Below are positions 61,628 through 64,000 of a stretch of DNA of 64,000 nt, piece by piece. The stretch lies in NCBI RefSeq assembly GCF_030316855.1, contig NZ_JASZYR010000001.1, positions 310,001 through 374,000 on the forward strand. The letters are read 5' to 3'. The stretch comes from Variovorax sp. J22P240. GTDB lineage: Bacteria; Pseudomonadota; Gammaproteobacteria; Burkholderiales; Burkholderiaceae_C. Below the pieces are notes generated by a model. The model was not told where the DNA came from. It worked only from the letters and a program-made list of their open reading frames with translations, and did not search any database. Position 1 is the stretch's first letter. Every line of letters begins with the position of its first letter. A program made the translations under genes and the position numbers.

Positions 61628-62896
61628 ATGTCCATCGTTGAAGTCAAAGTCCCCCAGTTGTCCGAGTCCGTGGCCGAAGCCACCATGCTCCAGTGGAAGA
61701 AGAAGCCCGGCGAAGCTGTCGCCATCGATGAAATCCTGATCGAGATCGAAACCGACAAGGTCGTGCTGGAAGTACCGGCCCCGGCTGCCGGCGTGCTGGC
61801 CGAAATCGTGGCGGGCGACGGCGCGACCGTCGTGGCCGACCAACTCATCGCGAAGATCGACACCGAAGGCAAGGCCGGCGCTGCCGCGCCGGCTGCAGCG
61901 CCCGTCGCTGCTCCGGCAGCGGCTCCTGCCGCTGCCGCTGCCGCTTCTGCCACCGGCGGCTCGAAGTCCGACGTGGCCATGCCCGCCGCGGCCAAGCTGC
62001 TGGCGGACAACAAGCTGAGCACCGGCGACGTCGCGGGCACTGGCAAGGACGGCCGCGTCACCAAGGGCGACGTGCTCGGTGCCGTCGCTTCGGGCTCGAC
62101 CGCCAAGGTCGCTGCGCCCGTGCCCATTCCGACCGGCGCGCCGAAGGCTGCCTTGCAGCAAGTCGCTTCGCCGGCCGGCGCACCCGATCTCGGCGAGCGT
62201 CCGGAAGAGCGCGTCCCGATGAGCCGCCTGCGCGCGCGCATCGCCGAGCGCCTGCTGCAATCGCAGTCCACCAACGCGATCCTGACCACCTTCAACGAGG
62301 TGAACATGGCGCCCGTGATGGAAATGCGCAAGCGCTTCCAGGAGAAGTTCGAGAAGGAGCACGGCGTCAAGATCGGCTTCATGAGCTTCTTCGTGAAGGC
62401 CGCGGTGCATGCGCTCAAGAAGTACCCGGTGCTCAACGCTTCGGTGGACGGCAACGACATCGTCTATCACGGTTACTTCGACATCGGCATCGCGGTCGGT
62501 TCGCCGCGTGGCCTGGTGGTGCCGATCCTGCGCAATGCCGACCAGATGAGCTTTGCGGACATCGAGAAGAAGATCGCCGAGTACGGCGCCAAGGCGCGCG
62601 ACGGCAAGCTGGGCATCGAAGAGATGACCGGCGGCACCTTCTCGATCTCCAACGGCGGCGTGTTCGGCTCGATGCTGTCGACGCCGATCATCAACCCGCC
62701 GCAGTCGGCCATCCTGGGCGTGCATGCGACCAAGGACCGCGCCGTGGTGGAGAACGGCCAGGTTGTCGTTCGCCCGATGAACTACCTCGCGATGAGCTAT
62801 GACCACCGCATCATCGACGGCCGCGAAGCCGTCCTGGGCCTCGTCGCCATGAAGGAAGCGCTGGAAGATCCCGCACGCCTCCTCTTCGACATCTGA
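61628..62896 (+). CDS. sucB: Dihydrolipoyllysine-residue succinyltransferase (2-oxoglutarate dehydrogenase E2)
   Basis: A 422-residue E2. One lipoyl domain (1-78) carries lysine K44 in [12 protein letters not shown], which distinguishes it from the PDH type ([10 protein letters not shown]). After an Ala/Pro linker comes a peripheral subunit-binding domain ([30 protein letters not shown]) and the catalytic domain, ending in [12 protein letters not shown] with the active-site histidine. It forms the complex core. Confidence 0.98.
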   Translation: MSIVEVKVPQLSESVAEATMLQWKKKPGEAVAIDEILIEIETDKVVLEVPAPAAGVLAEIVAGDGATVVADQLIAKIDTEGKAGAAAPAAAPVAAPAAAPAAAAAASATGGSKSDVAMPAAAKLLADNKLSTGDVAGTGKDGRVTKGDVLGAVASGSTAKVAAPVPIPTGAPKAALQQVASPAGAPDLGERPEERVPMSRLRARIAERLLQSQSTNAILTTFNEVNMAPVMEMRKRFQEKFEKEHGVKIGFMSFFVKAAVHALKKYPVLNASVDGNDIVYHGYFDIGIAVGSPRGLVVPILRNADQMSFADIEKKIAEYGAKARDGKLGIEEMTGGTFSISNGGVFGSMLSTPIINPPQSAILGVHATKDRAVVENGQVVVRPMNYLAMSYDHRIIDGREAVLGLVAMKEALEDPARLLFDI

Positions 62897-62906
62897 GGAG
62901 CCACGG

Positions 62907-64000
62907 ATGTCTGACAAACAATTCGACGTCATCGTCATCGGTGGCGGCCCCGGCGGCTACGTCGCCGCGATCCGTGCGGCGCAGCTGGGCTTCAACGTGG
63001 CCTGCATCGACGAGTGGAAGAACGCAAAGGGCGGACCGGCCTTGGGCGGCACCTGCACCAACATCGGCTGCATTCCCTCGAAGGCGCTGCTGCAATCGTC
63101 CGAGCACTACGAGCACGCGGCACACAGCTTTGCCGACCACGGCATCAAGATCGAAGGCCTCGGCCTCGATGTCGAGAAGATGCTGGCGCGCAAGGACACC
63201 GTCGTGAAGCAGAACAACGACGGCATCGTCTACTTGTTCAAGAAGAACAAGGTTGCCTTCTTCCACGGCCGCGGCTCGTTCGCGAAGACCGCGGACGGCG
63301 GCTATGAGATCAAGGTGGCGGGTGCGGCTGAAGAAAGCATCATCGGCAAGCACATCATCATCTCGACTGGCTCGAACGCGCGCGCCTTGCCGGGCGCTCC
63401 GTTCGACGAAGAGAAGATCCTCTCGAACGACGGCGCCTTGCGCATCGGCGGTGTGCCGAAGAAGCTCGCGCTCATCGGCTCAGGCGTGATCGGCCTCGAA
63501 ATGGGCTCGGTGTGGCGCCGCCTCGGTTCCGAGGTGACTGTGCTCGAAGCCCTGCCGACCTTCCTCGGCGCGGTGGACGAGCAGATCGCCAAGGAAGCGA
63601 AGAAGGCCTTTGACAAGCAGGGCCTGAAGATCGAACTCGGCGTCACGGTCGGTGAGGTCAAGTCCGGCAAGAAGGGCGTCAGCATCGCGTACACCGACGC
63701 CAAGGGCGGCGCACAGTCGCTCGAGGTCGACAAGCTGATCGTCTCGATCGGCCGCGTGCCCAACACCATCGGCCTGAACGCCGAAGCAGTGGGGCTCCAA
63801 CTGGACGAGCGTGGCGCGATCGTGGTCGACGACGACTGCAAGACCAGCCTCCCGAACGTGTGGGCCATCGGCGACGTGGTGCGCGGGCCGATGCTCGCGC
63901 ACAAGGCGGAGGAAGAGGGCGTCGCGGTGGCCGAGCGGATCGCGGGCCAGCACGGGCATGTCAACTTCAACACCATCCCTTGGGTGATCTACACCTCGCC
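62907..64000 (+). CDS. lpdA: Dihydrolipoyl dehydrogenase of the 2-oxoglutarate dehydrogenase operon (partial)
   Basis: The frame starts at ATG 62907, ten bases after the sucB stop, with GAGGAG upstream, and runs off the right edge with 364 codons visible. It begins MSDKQFDVIVIGGGPGGY (FAD motif) without a lipoyl domain. The redox disulfide is in GGTCTNIGCIPSK, the NAD motif in LIGSGVIGLEMGS and the second FAD motif in WAIGDVVRGPML. The missing C-terminus would hold the catalytic His-Glu pair. It is the second E3 of the window and is clearly distinct from the PDH-linked one at 16343. Confidence 0.97.
   Translation, partial: MSDKQFDVIVIGGGPGGYVAAIRAAQLGFNVACIDEWKNAKGGPALGGTCTNIGCIPSKALLQSSEHYEHAAHSFADHGIKIEGLGLDVEKMLARKDTVVKQNNDGIVYLFKKNKVAFFHGRGSFAKTADGGYEIKVAGAAEESIIGKHIIISTGSNARALPGAPFDEEKILSNDGALRIGGVPKKLALIGSGVIGLEMGSVWRRLGSEVTVLEALPTFLGAVDEQIAKEAKKAFDKQGLKIELGVTVGEVKSGKKGVSIAYTDAKGGAQSLEVDKLIVSIGRVPNTIGLNAEAVGLQLDERGAIVVDDDCKTSLPNVWAIGDVVRGPMLAHKAEEEGVAVAERIAGQHGHVNFNTIPWVIYTS

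Overview
The window is about 64 kb of GC-rich, densely coded bacterial chromosome. The gene content points to a betaproteobacterium of the Comamonadaceae, most likely Variovorax or a close relative. The clues are an aceE-aceF-lpdA operon in which both E2 and E3 carry N-terminal lipoyl domains, a Bug-family binding protein, a proteasome homologue of the BPH type known from betaproteobacteria, a Ku gene paired with a MerR-like/TPR gene, and a dispersed intergenic repeat of a kind I associate with this family. I found no rRNA, tRNA, insertion sequence, prophage or CRISPR array, so this is core and mildly accessory chromosome.

Layout. 1-8 kb: end of an unknown gene, an L-2-hydroxyglutarate oxidase-like enzyme, a YqjD/YqjE(-YqjK) membrane pair, pyrD, rpiA, a glutaredoxin-like exported protein, prlC and folD. 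8-18 kb: a sensor kinase and FixJ-type regulator divergent from the pyruvate dehydrogenase operon aceE-aceF-(BPH proteasome homologue)-lpdA; the last three genes are joined by ATGA overlaps and a strong hairpin terminator closes the operon. 18-24.5 kb: NlpC/P60 peptidase, PQQ-type sugar dehydrogenase, isochorismatase-like hydrolase, a MerR/TPR gene coupled to ku, an orphan RNA polymerase alpha-CTD-like protein and a LysR regulator.

24.5-31 kb: a thiol-redox locus (DipZ-like protein and a separate TlpA-like protein) built around a split two-component system and a DUF4239 membrane protein, then a PEP mutase-like enzyme. 31-34 kb: a nitric oxide detoxification module, hmp and norR, divergent, with a legible control region (one sigma-54 promoter and three NorR-type sites). 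34-37 kb: an FHA protein, an orphan Bug binding protein, two small proteins and a nucleoside deoxyribosyltransferase-like protein, followed by about 640 bases without a convincing gene. 37.9-43 kb: a hydantoin/dihydropyrimidine-type catabolic operon (MFS transporter, arylmalonate decarboxylase/maleate isomerase-type protein, hydantoinase, hydantoin racemase-like protein, GntR/FCD regulator) with a clear palindromic operator candidate upstream.

43-58 kb: AttH/CrtC-like protein, an unknown protein, two small exported proteins, patatin-like lipoprotein, ClC channel with a receiver-only regulator, GST, aroG, a coupled AhpD-like/class III cyclase pair, DUF1835 protein and an orphan PhnD-like binding protein. 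56.5-64 kb: prpE, then the 2-oxoglutarate dehydrogenase operon sucA-sucB-lpdA, cut by the window end. The window therefore holds both 2-oxoacid dehydrogenase complexes, each with its own E3, plus propionyl-CoA entry. The most striking items are the proteasome homologue inside the PDH operon, the hmp/norR control region, the hydantoinase operon whose two racemase-superfamily proteins both lack a complete catalytic cysteine pair, and the orphan alpha-CTD protein next to ku.
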